64,000 nucleotides of DNA, from positions 3,224,001 through 3,288,000 of the forward strand of contig NZ_CP081864.1 in the NCBI RefSeq assembly GCF_019797845.1. The letters are read 5' to 3'. The first letter of the stretch is position 1. Each line of letters opens with the position of its first letter. Below the pieces are notes generated by a model. It worked only from the letters and a program-made list of their open reading frames with translations, was not told the DNA's origin and made no database searches. Below are positions 20,484 through 31,070 of the stretch, one piece after another. Source of the DNA: Symbiopectobacterium purcellii. Its GTDB lineage: Bacteria > Pseudomonadota > Gammaproteobacteria > Enterobacterales > Enterobacteriaceae. The translations under genes were made by a program, and so were the position numbers.

Positions 20484-21758
20484 TCAATCCAGTAACGTTG
20501 CCAGACGCGCGGCAACGTCCGCCTGCGCCAATGTATCCTGCTCACCGCTGCTCAGATTTTTCACCACCACCTGACCGGAAGCCACTTCGTTCTCGCCCAG
20601 CACCAGCGCAATACGAGCGCCCCATTTATCCGCGCGAGCAAACTGTTTCTTGAAATTTCCGCCGCCATAGTTGGTCATCAATTTCAGCTCAGGCAGCGCA
20701 TCACGCAGTGTTTCAGCCAGTTGCATGGCTGCTGACTGCGTGCCAACGCCGGAGGAAATCAGATACACCTCAACGCCAGGCTGTGCGGTGAAATCCGGAT
20801 TAACCGACTGCACTAACAGCACCAAACGCTCCAACCCCATGGCAAAACCGACAGCCGGCGTGGCATGTCCACCGAGCTGCTCCACCATGCCGTCATAACG
20901 ACCGCCTGCACATACCGTGCCCTGCGAACCCAGACTGCTGGTGACCCACTCGAACACCGTGCGGTTGTAATAATCCAGGCCACGCACTAATCGCGGATTC
21001 ACCGTAAATGGGATACCCGCTTGCGTTAAAAGTTCACCCAGTTGCTCAAAGTGTTGGCGAGATTCCTCATCCAGATAGTCCGTCAGCACCGGCGCGTCAT
21101 TGAGAAGTGCCTGCACCTGCGCATTTTTGGAATCCAGTACGCGTAATGGGTTGGTGTACATGCGACGCAAACAATCTTCATCCAACTGATCTTTGTGTTG
21201 TTCCAGAAACGCAATCAACGCCTCGCGATAACGCGCTCTCGCTTCCAGCGAACCAATAGAGTTCAGTTCCAGCGTAACATGTTCGGCAATACCCAGTTCA
21301 CGCCACCAGCGCGCACTGAGCAGGATCAGTTCGGCATCGATATCCGGTCCTTGCAGACCAAACACTTCACAGCCTAACTGATGGAATTGGCGGTAGCGCC
21401 CTTTTTGCGGACGTTCGTGGCGAAACATCGGCCCCATATACCACAGGCGCTGTTCCTGATTATAGAAAATACCGTGTTCAATACCGGCACGAACGCACCC
21501 TGCGGTCCCTTCCGGGCGCAGCGACAGGTTATCACCGTTACGATCATCGAAACTGTACATCTCTTTTTCGACTACGTCGGTCACTTCGCCAATCGCCCTC
21601 TTAAACAACGGCGTTTGCTCCATGATCGGCGTGCGGATTTCGTTGTAACCGTAACTGCGGAGTACTTTTTTCAGGCTATCTTCAATACGCTGCCATAAGG
21701 CCGTTTCGGCAGGCAGATAATCATTCATGCCGCGTATGGCTTGGATATTTTTTGCCAC
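20484..21758 (-). CDS. hisS: Histidyl-tRNA synthetase
   Basis: The 424-residue class II aminoacyl-tRNA synthetase charges tRNA-His. Motif 2 lies in [20 protein letters not shown], the histidine-specific loop is [15 protein letters not shown] and AGGRYDGMV, motif 3 is GFAMGLERL, and a C-terminal anticodon-binding domain runs from about residue 330. Length equals E. coli HisS. It is followed closely by yfgM and preceded by ispG with a 124-base gap. Confidence 0.98.
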   Translation of the reverse strand: MAKNIQAIRGMNDYLPAETALWQRIEDSLKKVLRSYGYNEIRTPIMEQTPLFKRAIGEVTDVVEKEMYSFDDRNGDNLSLRPEGTAGCVRAGIEHGIFYNQEQRLWYMGPMFRHERPQKGRYRQFHQLGCEVFGLQGPDIDAELILLSARWWRELGIAEHVTLELNSIGSLEARARYREALIAFLEQHKDQLDEDCLRRMYTNPLRVLDSKNAQVQALLNDAPVLTDYLDEESRQHFEQLGELLTQAGIPFTVNPRLVRGLDYYNRTVFEWVTSSLGSQGTVCAGGRYDGMVEQLGGHATPAVGFAMGLERLVLLVQSVNPDFTAQPGVEVYLISSGVGTQSAAMQLAETLRDALPELKLMTNYGGGNFKKQFARADKWGARIALVLGENEVASGQVVVKNLSSGEQDTLAQADVAARLATLLD

Positions 21759-21882
21759 GTCAGTTCTCTATGCGTTGTAAAATCGTTTGTTCCATAGAAC
21801 CCGATTATAGGGGGTTCAATGCGCTCTGTTCAATGTTAAAGCCACCGCCGAGTTTGACAGTCAGTGACGATGCGAGGACTGA

Positions 21883-23004
21883 TTACTTGTCCACCACATT
21901 GATCGTGATGCGTTTGTTTTCATCCAGCATCGCGGCTTTGGCGCGAATTTTCGCTTCCAGTTGGTCAATCATGTCATCGTTGTCAAAGCGCTCTCTCTGG
22001 CGCACGCCATCTTCATAAAAGCCGCTTTTCTTGCTACCGCCAGTCACGCCCAGCGTTGAGACCAGCGCTTCGCCCGGCCCGTTGACCACACAACCAATAA
22101 TGGAGACATCCATCGGCGTGATGATATCTTCCAGACGCTGTTCCAGCGCGTTGACCGTGCCGATCACATCAAATTCCTGGCGAGAGCAGGTAGGGCACGC
22201 GATGAAATTGATACCGCGCGAGCGAATACGCAGCGATTTGAGGATATCAAAACCGACTTTAACTTCTTCAACCGGATCGGCCGCCAGCGAAATACGCAGC
22301 GTGTCGCCAATGCCTTCCGACAGCAACAACCCCAGACCGATAGCCGACTTGACCGCACCACTGCGGGCGCCGCCGGCTTCCGTGATCCCCAGATGCAGCG
22401 GTTGATCGATACGCGCCGCCAGTAAGCGATAAGACTGCACCGCCAGAAACACATCCGAGGCTTTTACGCTCACCTTGAACTGATCGAAATTCAGACGATC
22501 GAGGATGTCCACGTGACGCATTGCGGATTCCAACAGTGCTTCCGGCGTGGGTTCCCCGTATTTTTCCTGAAGATCCTTTTCCAGTGAACCGCCATTGACC
22601 CCGATGCGAATCGGAATGTTTTTATCACGCGCGCAATCGACCACCGAGCGAATACGCTCCTCGTTGCCGATATTACCGGGATTGATGCGCAGGCAGTCCA
22701 CGCCGTATTCCGCCACTTTCAGCGCGATACGGTAGTCAAAGTGGATATCGGCCACCAGCGGAACGTTAACCTGCTGTTTGATCAGTTTAAACGCTTCCGC
22801 CGCGTCCATGGTGGGCACGGAGACGCGAACAATATCCACACCAACGCGTTCAAGTGACTTGATCTGTCTTACCGTGGCGTCCACATCGGTGGTTCGGGTG
22901 TTAGTCATCGACTGCACAGCAATCGGTGCGCCGTCACCAACAGGCACCTTGCCGACGTAAATGCTCGTTGATTTGCGACGGACGATGGGTGCAGGGTTAT
23001 GCAT
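21883..23004 (-). CDS. ispG: 4-hydroxy-3-methylbut-2-enyl diphosphate synthase
   Basis: IspG (GcpE, 373 residues) makes HMBPP from cyclic ME-cPP in the non-mevalonate isoprenoid pathway. The TIM-barrel N-terminal part is seen in [12 protein letters not shown] and [13 protein letters not shown]. The [4Fe-4S] cluster cysteines are in [13 protein letters not shown] and CVVNGPGEA near residues 270 and 305. Length equals the E. coli enzyme. It sits 40 bases after rodZ in the same minus-strand run. Confidence 0.98.
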   Translation of the reverse strand: MHNPAPIVRRKSTSIYVGKVPVGDGAPIAVQSMTNTRTTDVDATVRQIKSLERVGVDIVRVSVPTMDAAEAFKLIKQQVNVPLVADIHFDYRIALKVAEYGVDCLRINPGNIGNEERIRSVVDCARDKNIPIRIGVNGGSLEKDLQEKYGEPTPEALLESAMRHVDILDRLNFDQFKVSVKASDVFLAVQSYRLLAARIDQPLHLGITEAGGARSGAVKSAIGLGLLLSEGIGDTLRISLAADPVEEVKVGFDILKSLRIRSRGINFIACPTCSRQEFDVIGTVNALEQRLEDIITPMDVSIIGCVVNGPGEALVSTLGVTGGSKKSGFYEDGVRQRERFDNDDMIDQLEAKIRAKAAMLDENKRITINVVDK

Positions 23005-23044
23005 TACTTCTTCTCCACATTTACAGCATCACCGGCACCGGAAA

Positions 23045-24010
23045 TTATTCCGCTGCCAGCGTCAGACGAGCAATCTGGTTGCTTCTTACAAACCGGCTCA
23101 AATCCACCGGTTTACCTTGATACTGAATTTGTACGGCTGCCGGTGCACCGATCTTCAAGCGATAAGGCGCCTGACCGCTCAGGTTTAACGCGCTGCCACT
23201 GCGCTGCACGCCGCTGTAGAGTTTTTTGCCTGCTGCATCTATCACTTCCAGCCAGCAATCGGCGTTAAAGGTCATGGCAATAGTATTGCCATTGTCACTG
23301 ACAGGCGTTGCGTTCGGTGAAGCCACAGGCTCTGTCACCGCAGAAGGGGGCGTGGTAACCGGCGCTACAGGCTGATGCCCATTGCTTGCCTGCGCAGACG
23401 TCACTGGTGCACCCGCGCTGGTTGCCGCAGGCGAATTCGCTGCGGTATTAGCCTCTTCCGGCGCGGCCGGCGCAATCTGCGTCAAATCGATAGTCTGCGA
23501 ACCGGTATTGGCGAGTGGCACCGCCGTTTGCCCTTCAGCCTCTTCCGTCGTGTCAGCCGCAGCGTGATCGACCATAGAGCTGATCTCTTGCTGCTGCACC
23601 TGATAATTCTGCCACCACCAGGCACCGGTTAACCCGAGCACGATAAGCACTACCAGCCAGGTAAAGGTCATCAACCAGCCGTCGCGTTTCTTACGGCTTT
23701 TTCCCAAGGCGAAGCCTTGCATTGACGCCACGTTGGCGATTCTCGGCACCACGTGTTTATCCAATGCTGGCAGCAATTCGCTTTCAGGCAAATGCACCAG
23801 CTTGGCGTAAGAGCGGATATAACCGCGCAAAAAGGTAGGTGCTAAATCGGGAGAAGTGCTGCCCTCTTCGATCTCTCGCACGGTGGTCACTTTGAGGCAT
23901 AAACGTTCAGCGACAGTTTGCTGTGTCAATCCCATATGCGCACGCGCCTGACGCAGACGCTCGCCAGGAGTGGCAGGGGTGGTATTTTCTAGAGTGGCTT
24001 CAGTATTCAT
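23045..24010 (-). CDS. rodZ: Cell-shape protein RodZ
   Basis: RodZ (321 residues) links the MreB cytoskeleton to the elongasome. The N-terminal cytoplasmic HTH_25 domain (GERLRQARAHMGLTQQTVAERL) lies at about 16-85, a membrane helix (LMTFTWLVVLIVLGLTGAWWW) at about 113-133, a low-complexity Ala/Pro/Thr periplasmic linker at about 150-245, and a conserved C-terminal beta domain (FNADCWLEVIDAAGKKLYSG) at 248-320. The start overlaps the end of pilW by 11 bases, so translation is probably coupled. Confidence 0.95.
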   Translation of the reverse strand: MNTEATLENTTPATPGERLRQARAHMGLTQQTVAERLCLKVTTVREIEEGSTSPDLAPTFLRGYIRSYAKLVHLPESELLPALDKHVVPRIANVASMQGFALGKSRKKRDGWLMTFTWLVVLIVLGLTGAWWWQNYQVQQQEISSMVDHAAADTTEEAEGQTAVPLANTGSQTIDLTQIAPAAPEEANTAANSPAATSAGAPVTSAQASNGHQPVAPVTTPPSAVTEPVASPNATPVSDNGNTIAMTFNADCWLEVIDAAGKKLYSGVQRSGSALNLSGQAPYRLKIGAPAAVQIQYQGKPVDLSRFVRSNQIARLTLAAE

Positions 24011-24773
24011 TAGCTAAGAACTGCTGGTACTGTTTAGAGTGTGGAAAACTTCGCGCCAGCCTGTCGCCATGATAGTTACGCTCATCATCACGGCCCGCCA
24101 ACGCGGCGAAACGAATCTCTAACCATAAACTCTCAGCGCTGGCTGGAAGGCTATGGTGATAAATATCCAAAAGGTGCCTGGCTTCGTTAAAGTGTTGGGC
24201 AGTCAGTCGCTGACTCACTTCACTGAGCACCCTGTCGCCTTTTGTCGGGTCATAGTGTAGCGCCCGAACTAACAATGTGCGTGCCTCATCACATTTTCCC
24301 GCTTTGAAATGGCAGTATCCCGCGTTTTCCAAAGCCTGCGCAACTTCCCGATAATCAGGATGTTGCGCCGCAGTGCTGAACTGTTTCTGCGCAGCTACAT
24401 ACTGCCCTAAACTACAGAGAAACGCACCGTAATTATTCATTACGCTGGCATTTTCCGGTGCCTGACGCAATGCGGTTTGATAACGCCGTTCTGCCGCACG
24501 GTATTCGCCAATGCGCTGTTCGTACAACGCCATACCCAGTTGGGTGCGATAATCGTCCGGAGCGGCTTCAACAGCGCTCGATAAGTTGCGCCGCGCCGCG
24601 TCAAGGTCGTCGCGTTTCAGGTATGCCATACCCAATTGCAACCGCGTAGTGACCAACGCCTCGGTCGCCGACGGGCGCTGCACCTTGGCACACCCACTCA
24701 ACAGTGGCACTACGATGCCGAGCGCAAATAAAACACGACGCTGTACATACGCTTGCTGAATACGAGGTGTCAT
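24000..24773 (-). CDS. pilW: PilW/PilF-like TPR lipoprotein
   Basis: This 257-residue protein has a signal peptide with lipobox LLSGC (Cys near 28), then at least four TPR units (TRLQLGMAYLKRDDLDAARRN, YRTQLGMALYEQRIGEYRAAE, SVMNNYGAFLCSLGQYVAAQ, ALENAGYCHFKAGKCDEAR). In pseudomonads the homologue PilF/PilW pilots the PilQ secretin to the outer membrane. Plant-associated enterobacteria keep it directly before rodZ, where its target is less clear. It overlaps rodZ by 11 bases. Confidence 0.85.
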   Translation of the reverse strand: MTPRIQQAYVQRRVLFALGIVVPLLSGCAKVQRPSATEALVTTRLQLGMAYLKRDDLDAARRNLSSAVEAAPDDYRTQLGMALYEQRIGEYRAAERRYQTALRQAPENASVMNNYGAFLCSLGQYVAAQKQFSTAAQHPDYREVAQALENAGYCHFKAGKCDEARTLLVRALHYDPTKGDRVLSEVSQRLTAQHFNEARHLLDIYHHSLPASAESLWLEIRFAALAGRDDERNYHGDRLARSFPHSKQYQQFLANEY

Positions 24774-24952
24774 CCTGACCCTCCGCTGAAAAACGGATTC
24801 CCTGTCCGCATCCCACGCAGTGTTAACGCGGCAAGCACCAGCGGGTATTCAGCCAATACACGCTAGCTACGCGGACGCCATCATATGCCGATGAAAGGTA
24901 TTTGGCACCCTGATTCGATACCCAATACCATTTCACCAAGCACATTAAGTCA

Positions 24953-26164
24953 TTAGACTGCTTTAACCTGAATTGGTTCACCCGCGCGTTTGGTGCGCAG
25001 TGTTCGCTTGGTACGATCGACCACTTCACCCGCCAGCTGACCGCATGCCGCATCAATATCATCACCGCGCGTCTTACGCACGATAGTGGTGAAACCATAC
25101 TCCATCAGTACCTTGGAGAAACGATCTACCCGGCTGTTGGAGCTGCGACCATAGGGCGCGCCCGGGAACGGGTTCCAGGGAATCAGGTTAATCTTGCAAG
25201 GGGTATCTTTTAAACACTCGGCAAGCTGATGTGCATGTTCGGTGCCATCATTGATATGATCCAGCAGCACGTACTCCACCGTAACGCGCCCCTGATTGGC
25301 ATTGGATTTCTCCAGATAGCGACGCACCGCGGCTAAAAAGGTCGCAATGTCATACTTTTTGTTGATTGGCATGATTTCATTGCGGATAGCATCCGTCGGC
25401 GCGTGCAGCGATATCGCCAAAGCGACATCGATCATATCACCCAATTTATCCAGCGCCGGTACCACACCAGAGGTAGAAAGCGTCACGCGGCGTTTGGATA
25501 AACCAAAACCGAAATCATCCAGCATGATCTCCATGGCGGGCACCACGTTGTTCAGATTCAGCAACGGCTCGCCCATGCCCATCATCACCACGTTGGTGAT
25601 GGGGCGCTGGCCGGTGACTTTCTGAGCACCGATAATTTTCGCGGCACGCCACACCTGACCAATAATTTCCGATACGCGCAGGTTACGGTTAAATCCCTGC
25701 TGCGCGGTCGAACAAAACTTGCATTCAAGGGCGCAACCCACCTGCGACGAAACGCAGAGCGTGGCACGATCTTCTTCCGGGATGTACACGGTTTCGACGC
25801 GTTGCCCACCGACCAGAATCGCCCATTTGATGGTGCCATCCGAAGAACGCTGTTCAGCGACCACCTCCGGCGCACGGATTTCGGCTATCTGCTCAAGCTT
25901 CTGACGCAGCACCTTGTTGATGTCCGTCATGTCGGCGAAATCATCGCTACAGTAGTGATACATCCACTTCATCACCTGATCGGCGCGGAACGGCTTCTCG
26001 CCAATAGAAGCAAAAAAGGCGCGCATTTGCTGACGATTCAAATCCAACAGATTGATCTTTTCACCGTCGGTTTTCACGACAGGTTCAGCAGCATCAGTGG
26101 AGGAACAGGTGGAAGCAGACAGGGTGGTGCTTTCCGCTAAAGACGGAGATTGGGACATGCTCAT
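24953..26164 (-). CDS. rlmN: 23S rRNA/tRNA (adenine-C2) methyltransferase RlmN
   Basis: A 403-residue radical-SAM enzyme that methylates A2503 of 23S rRNA and A37 of some tRNAs. The cluster motif is [13 protein letters not shown]. The methyl-carrying cysteine is in [13 protein letters not shown] near the C-terminus and the other catalytic cysteine lies in the CALE stretch region. SAM-binding GMGEPLLN is present. The N-terminal 35 residues (Ser/Thr-rich) extend somewhat beyond the E. coli protein, so an internal start at a later codon is possible. It is transcribed just ahead of pilW with a 179-base gap. Confidence 0.96.
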   Translation of the reverse strand: MSMSQSPSLAESTTLSASTCSSTDAAEPVVKTDGEKINLLDLNRQQMRAFFASIGEKPFRADQVMKWMYHYCSDDFADMTDINKVLRQKLEQIAEIRAPEVVAEQRSSDGTIKWAILVGGQRVETVYIPEEDRATLCVSSQVGCALECKFCSTAQQGFNRNLRVSEIIGQVWRAAKIIGAQKVTGQRPITNVVMMGMGEPLLNLNNVVPAMEIMLDDFGFGLSKRRVTLSTSGVVPALDKLGDMIDVALAISLHAPTDAIRNEIMPINKKYDIATFLAAVRRYLEKSNANQGRVTVEYVLLDHINDGTEHAHQLAECLKDTPCKINLIPWNPFPGAPYGRSSNSRVDRFSKVLMEYGFTTIVRKTRGDDIDAACGQLAGEVVDRTKRTLRTKRAGEPIQVKAV

Positions 26165-26231
26165 AATGGTAACTCTTGGCCTCGTTATTACACGTTGTGG
26201 CGCGACAGATGACGATAATAGGGATAAGAAA

Positions 26232-26266
26232 CGCCCCGGACAAACAGTGCGTGCTCATCCGGGGCG
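26232..26266 (-). terminator. Terminator after ndk
   Basis: A perfect 9-bp stem, cgccccgga / tccggggcg with a 17-base loop, followed on the minus strand by GTTTCTTAT. It separates ndk from rlmN. Confidence 0.65.
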
Positions 26267-26349
26267 CGGCATTGTACAAAGTTTAAAACAGCGATGCTAC
26301 CGCCGTCGCGTTTTTTTACGCTTGATACGAGAAAAACCGCCGCACCGGA

Positions 26350-26781
26350 TTAACGCAGGCGCGGACAGATCTCTTCAGCACTGAAGAAATAAGCGATCTC
26401 ACGTGCCGCAGATTCCGGGGAATCAGAGCCGTGTACCGCATTTTCGGTAAAACTGTCTGCGTAGTCAGCGCGCAGTGTACCTGCCAGCGCATTCGCCGGA
26501 TTGGTCGCGCCCATGATGTCACGGTTGCGCTGAATGGCGTTTTCCCCTTCCAACACCTGCACCATGATCGGCCCTGATGTCATGAAACCCACCAGACCAT
26601 CAAAAAACGGCTTGCCTTGATGCTCGGCATAAAAACCTTCCGCCTGCTCACGGGTTAATTGCACCATTTTGGCGGCCACCAGCGTGAATCCGGCGCTTTC
26701 AAAACGCGCGTAAATGGCACCGATGGCATTCTTGGCTACGGCATTGGGTTTTACGATGGAAAAGGTACGTTCTACCGTCAT
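26350..26781 (-). CDS. ndk: Nucleoside diphosphate kinase
   Basis: The 143-residue cytoplasmic enzyme balances NTP pools by transferring the gamma phosphate through a phosphohistidine. The catalytic histidine is in [13 protein letters not shown] and the nucleotide-binding residues are in the start [15 protein letters not shown]. Length equals E. coli Ndk. It is flanked by a terminator downstream and a 380-base region upstream shared with the divergent alpha-glucoside operon. Confidence 0.98.
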   Translation of the reverse strand: MTVERTFSIVKPNAVAKNAIGAIYARFESAGFTLVAAKMVQLTREQAEGFYAEHQGKPFFDGLVGFMTSGPIMVQVLEGENAIQRNRDIMGATNPANALAGTLRADYADSFTENAVHGSDSPESAAREIAYFFSAEEICPRLR

Positions 26782-26971
26782 ATTGACCTCATTATGTCAC
26801 ACGCTAATAACGACCGGATTAAAAGAATTATCATACCAGTCAGTGGAAGTGGCGCCGATTATAGGGTGGCAGCAGTGCCTTGCCTATCGGCTTATATAAC
26901 ATTTTCTTAAAAAAATCGTATCTTTTTGTCTCGTCATTGCGCACATCGCCACACGGGTGAGTAAATACCGG

Positions 26972-26987
26972 TGTCACGGCAATCACT
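26972..26987 (+). promoter_or_regulatory. CRP-like site before aglA
   Basis: TGTCA-CGGCAA-TCACT matches the CRP consensus TGTGA-N6-TCACA at 8 of 10 positions. It lies about 175 bases before the aglA start. Catabolite control of a sugar PTS would be normal, but the match is not decisive. Confidence 0.35.
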
Positions 26988-27005
26988 GTGCGATCACACT
27001 TCCCA

Positions 27006-27036
27006 GAGTAATTTGTTACCTTTTGAGTAATTTGTT
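27006..27036 (+). repeat. Direct repeat gagtaatttgtt x2 before aglA
   Basis: Two identical 12-base copies at 27006-27017 and 27025-27036, starts 19 bases apart (near two helical turns), about 125 bases before aglA. Position and spacing suit an operator, for example for the RpiR-family regulator encoded at 31071, but this is inference. Confidence 0.4.
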
Positions 27037-27161
27037 TTTAAAACAATAAGATAACTAGAATCACCGTAGGGTTCACTGCTAGGATTTACCCGTACGCTAC
27101 ACCTTCTCAGGTGATACCTGACAGACGTTACCCTTAACAATAGCCACGAAGAGGGCAAAAC

Positions 27162-28718
27162 ATGAAAAGAGCCGTCAATGCGTTGCAGAATTTCGGCAAA
27201 TCGCTGTACGGTCCGGTGCTGATCCTGCCAATCGTCGGGTTGTTTATCGCGTTTGGTAATGTGTTCGGTAACGGCAACCTGGCCGAATACCTGCCTTTAC
27301 TGCACCACCCCATTATTCAGAGTTTTGGTCAACTGATCGCCAAATCCGCCGTTGCCATTCTGGCCAACCTGGCGCTAGTGTTTGCCGTCGGCATTCCCAT
27401 TGGCCTTGCCACGCGTGACAAAGGTTATGCCGCCCTGATCGGGTTGGTGACCTTTATCATTTTCATCAACGCAATGAACATTACGCTACAACTTCAGGGC
27501 AAACTGGTGCCTGCCGCAGAGATGCGTCCTGCCGGACAAGGCATGGTGCTGGGGGTGCAAGTGCTGGAAATGGGCGTGTTCGCCGGTATCCTCATCGGTG
27601 CCTTTGCCGGTTATCTGTTTAACCGTTATTCCAGCAAACAGTTTAACGGCGTGATGGCTATCTACTCAGGCCACTGTTTTGTCACCATTCTGGCGATCCC
27701 CAGCGCGATACTGCTCGGCTTTGTCATGAGCGCCGTCTGGCCCTATGCCCAACACGGCATTAGCGCACTGGCCTTTGCAATTAAAGGGGCAGGACCGTTT
27801 GGGGTAGCCATTTACGGCTTCCTTGAGCGTATTCTGATCCCAACCGGGTTACATCACCTTGTATATACTCCGTTCCTGTATACCGAACTCGGTGGAACCG
27901 CCGATGTGTGCGGCAAGCTGTATCAGGGTGCGCGTAATATTTATTTCGCAGAAATGGCCTGCCCCAGCGTCACACAGCTGAGCCCGACTGTCGCGTGGGA
28001 TGCTCGTGGTATCAGTAAAATGTTTGGCCTGACTGCGGCGGCCCTGGCGATGTACGTCACTGCCAAGCCTGAAAAACGCATTGCCGCCAAGGCCATCCTG
28101 ATTCCCGCGGCCTTTACCTCTTTTCTGCTCGGTGTCACCGAGACGCTGGAGTTCTCCTTCCTGTTCGTCGCACCGTTACTGTTTGTGGTGCACGCGGTGT
28201 TAACCGGGCTGGGAATGATGTTGTTCTCACTGCTTGGCGTACACGCCATCGGCGCTAACGGCGTGATTGATTTCCTGCTGTATAACCTGCCGCTGGGCAT
28301 CGCCAAATCCAACTGGCCGATGTACATCGCGGTCGGCCTGACCATGTCGGTGATCTACTTCTTTGTGTTCCGCACCCTGATCTTGTACTTCGACATGCCG
28401 ACACCTGGACGTGAAGCGGATGAAGAAGAGACGCGGCTCTACTCCAAAACCGACTATCAGAGTAAAGCGCAGGAAAAAGGCAGCAACGTCCCCGACGGTG
28501 CCACCGTCATCGCCGGACTGGGCGGCAAACCCAATATTGAGGTGGTCGACAACTGCTACACCCGATTGCGGGTGACCGTGAAAGACACCGCGCTGGTCGA
28601 TGACCAGCAGTTGAAAACCACTGGTGCCAAAGCCGTTATCCGCCAGGGCAACAATGTCCAGGTGGTGTATGGGCTGCATGTAAAAACCGTTCGTGAAGCC
28701 GTAGAAAATGCGCTTTAA
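27162..28718 (+). CDS. aglA: Alpha-glucoside PTS permease, EIICB
   Basis: This 518-residue inner-membrane PTS component takes up and phosphorylates an alpha-glucoside, probably maltose, isomaltose or sucrose-isomer type. The IIC domain (about 1-420) has ten or so hydrophobic segments and conserved IPTGLHHLVYTPFLY and GVTETLEFSFLF blocks. The IIB domain (about 440-518) has the phosphorylated cysteine in VVDNCYTRLRV. No IIA domain is fused, so a separate IIA such as Crr must supply phosphate. The relation is closest to GlvC/MalX/AglA types; the exact sugar is not determinable. It is first in aglA-aglB. Confidence 0.88.
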   Translation: MKRAVNALQNFGKSLYGPVLILPIVGLFIAFGNVFGNGNLAEYLPLLHHPIIQSFGQLIAKSAVAILANLALVFAVGIPIGLATRDKGYAALIGLVTFIIFINAMNITLQLQGKLVPAAEMRPAGQGMVLGVQVLEMGVFAGILIGAFAGYLFNRYSSKQFNGVMAIYSGHCFVTILAIPSAILLGFVMSAVWPYAQHGISALAFAIKGAGPFGVAIYGFLERILIPTGLHHLVYTPFLYTELGGTADVCGKLYQGARNIYFAEMACPSVTQLSPTVAWDARGISKMFGLTAAALAMYVTAKPEKRIAAKAILIPAAFTSFLLGVTETLEFSFLFVAPLLFVVHAVLTGLGMMLFSLLGVHAIGANGVIDFLLYNLPLGIAKSNWPMYIAVGLTMSVIYFFVFRTLILYFDMPTPGREADEEETRLYSKTDYQSKAQEKGSNVPDGATVIAGLGGKPNIEVVDNCYTRLRVTVKDTALVDDQQLKTTGAKAVIRQGNNVQVVYGLHVKTVREAVENAL

Positions 28719-28731
28719 AAGGAGACAGACG

Positions 28732-30111
28732 ATGACCAAACCCCCTTTCATCCTGACCATTGCCGGTGGCGGTAGCACCTATACCCCCGGTATCGTGAAA
28801 AGCCTGATGGTACGCCTGGCGGATTTTCCGCTGGCTGAAATCCGCTTGTACGACATCGACAGTCAACGTCAGGACACCATCGCACCGGTGGTCGAAAAGG
28901 TAATTCGCGATCACAGCGACAGCATCCGTTTCTGTGTCACCACCGATCCGGAAGTCGCCTTTTCCGGCGCGCATTTTGTGTTTGCACAAATGCGCGTTGG
29001 ACAATACAAAATGCGCGAGCAGGATGAGAGGATCCCGCTGCGTCACGGCGTCGTCGGGCAGGAAACCTGCGGCCCCGGTGGATTGGCCTACGGCCTGCGC
29101 ACCATCCTGCCGATGGTGGAACTGATCGATCTGGTTGAGCGCTTTGCACATAAAGATGCCTGGATTGTTAACTACTCCAATCCCGCGGCGATTGTTGCCG
29201 AAGGGATCCGTCGCCTGCGCCCTGATGCCCGGGTACTCAATATCTGCGATATGCCGGTGGCAGCAATGCGCAATATCGCCGCCGTACTGGGCGTAAAACG
29301 CGAAGACATTACCGTGGATTACTTCGGCCTGAATCACTTTGGCTGGTTTACCCGCGTACTGGTCGAGGGGGAAGATCGTTTGCCAGAGTTACGCGAGCAC
29401 ATCGCCCGTTATGGCCTGCTAACCGCCAATGCCGCAGACACCGATCCGCAGCATGCCGATCCGTCCTGGGTGAAAACCTGGCGCAATATCAAACCGGTGA
29501 TGGATCACTTTCCGGAATTCGTGCCGAACCCTTATTTGCAGTATTACCTGATGCCGAACGACATCGTCGCGCATCAGGACCCCAACTACACTCGCGCCAA
29601 CGAAGTGATGGACGGGCGCGAGAAGAAGCTGTTTGCCGCCGCCGCGACCTACAAACAAACCGGAATTTTGCCAGACGCGTTCCACGTTGGCGTGCACGGG
29701 GCGTTTATTGTCGACGTAGCCTGCTCACTGGCATTCGACCTGCGCCAGCGCCATCTGGTGATCGTTGAGAACAAAGGGGCAATTGCCAATCTGCCCTATG
29801 ATGCGATGGTGGAGGTGCCCGCGTATATCACGGCAAACGGACCGGAACCGGTTCGCATGGGTAATGTACCGACGTTCCATCGTGCGCTGCTGGAACAGCA
29901 GTTGGCATCCGAACAGTTATTGGTGGAAGCGACGCTTGAAGGCAGCTACGAGAAAGCATTACAGGCGTTTACGCTTAATCGCACCGTGCCCACCATGCAG
30001 CATGCCAAAGCGATCCTCGATGAGATGATCGCAGCCAACCGGGAATATTGGCCGCAGTTGAAACAGGCCTACCGTGACGGTGTGGCGGTGAGTGCAGGCA
30101 AATCTGAATAG
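28732..30111 (+). CDS. aglB: 6-phospho-alpha-glucosidase, GH4
   Basis: The 459-residue NAD+- and metal-dependent glycoside hydrolase of family 4 cleaves the phosphorylated alpha-glucoside imported by AglA. The Rossmann motif is TIAGGGSTYTPG. Metal and catalytic segments are NYSNPAAI, CDMPV (the CDMP signature of alpha-specific members) and GLNHFGW, with GQETCGPGG in between. The start is ATG at 28732 behind AAGGAGA, although an open frame begins earlier inside aglA. It lies 13 bases after aglA. Confidence 0.9.
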   Translation: MTKPPFILTIAGGGSTYTPGIVKSLMVRLADFPLAEIRLYDIDSQRQDTIAPVVEKVIRDHSDSIRFCVTTDPEVAFSGAHFVFAQMRVGQYKMREQDERIPLRHGVVGQETCGPGGLAYGLRTILPMVELIDLVERFAHKDAWIVNYSNPAAIVAEGIRRLRPDARVLNICDMPVAAMRNIAAVLGVKREDITVDYFGLNHFGWFTRVLVEGEDRLPELREHIARYGLLTANAADTDPQHADPSWVKTWRNIKPVMDHFPEFVPNPYLQYYLMPNDIVAHQDPNYTRANEVMDGREKKLFAAAATYKQTGILPDAFHVGVHGAFIVDVACSLAFDLRQRHLVIVENKGAIANLPYDAMVEVPAYITANGPEPVRMGNVPTFHRALLEQQLASEQLLVEATLEGSYEKALQAFTLNRTVPTMQHAKAILDEMIAANREYWPQLKQAYRDGVAVSAGKSE

Positions 30112-30197
30112 CTGCTTGTCGGAAAAGGAAAAATGGCTGACAATATTTACCACTGTTTCACTCAGGGCGGCATGCACTGCCCATGCGTGGGGTTTAT

Positions 30198-31049
30198 ATG
30201 TCAGCTTCTTCTTCCCGTTTGTTTGTTTCTGCCGACTGGCTCGTGGAGCATCTGGCTTCCGATGACATCACACTGATCGATGCGCGCATGTTACCTCCGG
30301 GTGAAACCAGCCGGGATATCCATGCTGAATACCGCGCGGGGCATCTGCCCGGTGCGGTTTTTTTTGATATTGAAACCCTGTCCGATCCCAACACCGCATT
30401 GCCCCACATGATGCCCAGCGCTGAAGCGTTCGCCAACGCAATGGGTGAATTGGGCATCAGCGATCAGAAACCGCTGGTGATTTACGATGAAGGTAACCTG
30501 TTTTCCGCCCCACGAGCCTGGTGGATGCTCACTCACTTCGGTGCTCGTCAGGTGGTGATTCTTTCCGGTGGGCTGGCAGACTGGAAAGCGCGAGGTTATC
30601 CGATTGAGCAGGGAGACGTGCATCCCACCCCAGCGCATTTTAATGCCGTGTTAACCGAAGGCGCGATCCGCTCGCGGGAACAAGTAGCGGCGATCAGTCG
30701 CGACGGCTCGGCGCAAATCGTCGATGCACGCCCTGCCCCGCGTTTTCGCGGTGAAGTGGATGAACCGCGCCCCGGTCTGCATCGCGGCCATATTCCCGGC
30801 AGCCTAAACGTACCCTGGGGCGATCTGGTGACGCAAGGTACCCTGAAACCCAGCCCTGAATTGGCGACGATTCTGCACAAAGCGGGCCTGGATTTCAGCC
30901 GCCCGATTGTTGCCAGCTGCGGTTCTGGCGTCACCGCCGTGGTGGTGATCCTGGCGCTTGCACAGTTGGGCGTATCCGATGTCACACTGTATGACGGTGC
31001 CTGGAGCGAATGGGGCAGCCGTGATGATACCCCTATCGCAGTAGGCTGA
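30198..31049 (+). CDS. sseA: 3-mercaptopyruvate sulfurtransferase
   Basis: The 283-residue enzyme has two rhodanese domains and transfers sulfur from 3-mercaptopyruvate to thiols or cyanide. The N-terminal inactive domain carries IDARMLPPGE and HLPGAVFFDIE. The C-terminal domain carries the catalytic loop CGSGVTA near residue 234 and HIPGSLNVPWGDL. The start is ATG at 30198 (MSASSSRLFVSADWL), matching family N-termini; a GTG/ATG further up is less likely. It lies 86 bases after aglB and 21 before an RpiR regulator. Confidence 0.93.
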   Translation: MSASSSRLFVSADWLVEHLASDDITLIDARMLPPGETSRDIHAEYRAGHLPGAVFFDIETLSDPNTALPHMMPSAEAFANAMGELGISDQKPLVIYDEGNLFSAPRAWWMLTHFGARQVVILSGGLADWKARGYPIEQGDVHPTPAHFNAVLTEGAIRSREQVAAISRDGSAQIVDARPAPRFRGEVDEPRPGLHRGHIPGSLNVPWGDLVTQGTLKPSPELATILHKAGLDFSRPIVASCGSGVTAVVVILALAQLGVSDVTLYDGAWSEWGSRDDTPIAVG

Positions 31050-31070
31050 TTGCCACGCAGGAGCAGCACC

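Larger units (their letters stand above)
26782..27161. other. Divergent control region of ndk and the aglAB operon
   Basis: No gene is seen in these 380 bases. They contain a CRP-like site, a direct repeat gagtaatttgtt (27006-27017 and 27025-27036, start-to-start distance 19) followed by AT-rich DNA, and a GAGGG ribosome site just before the aglA ATG. Confidence 0.5.
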
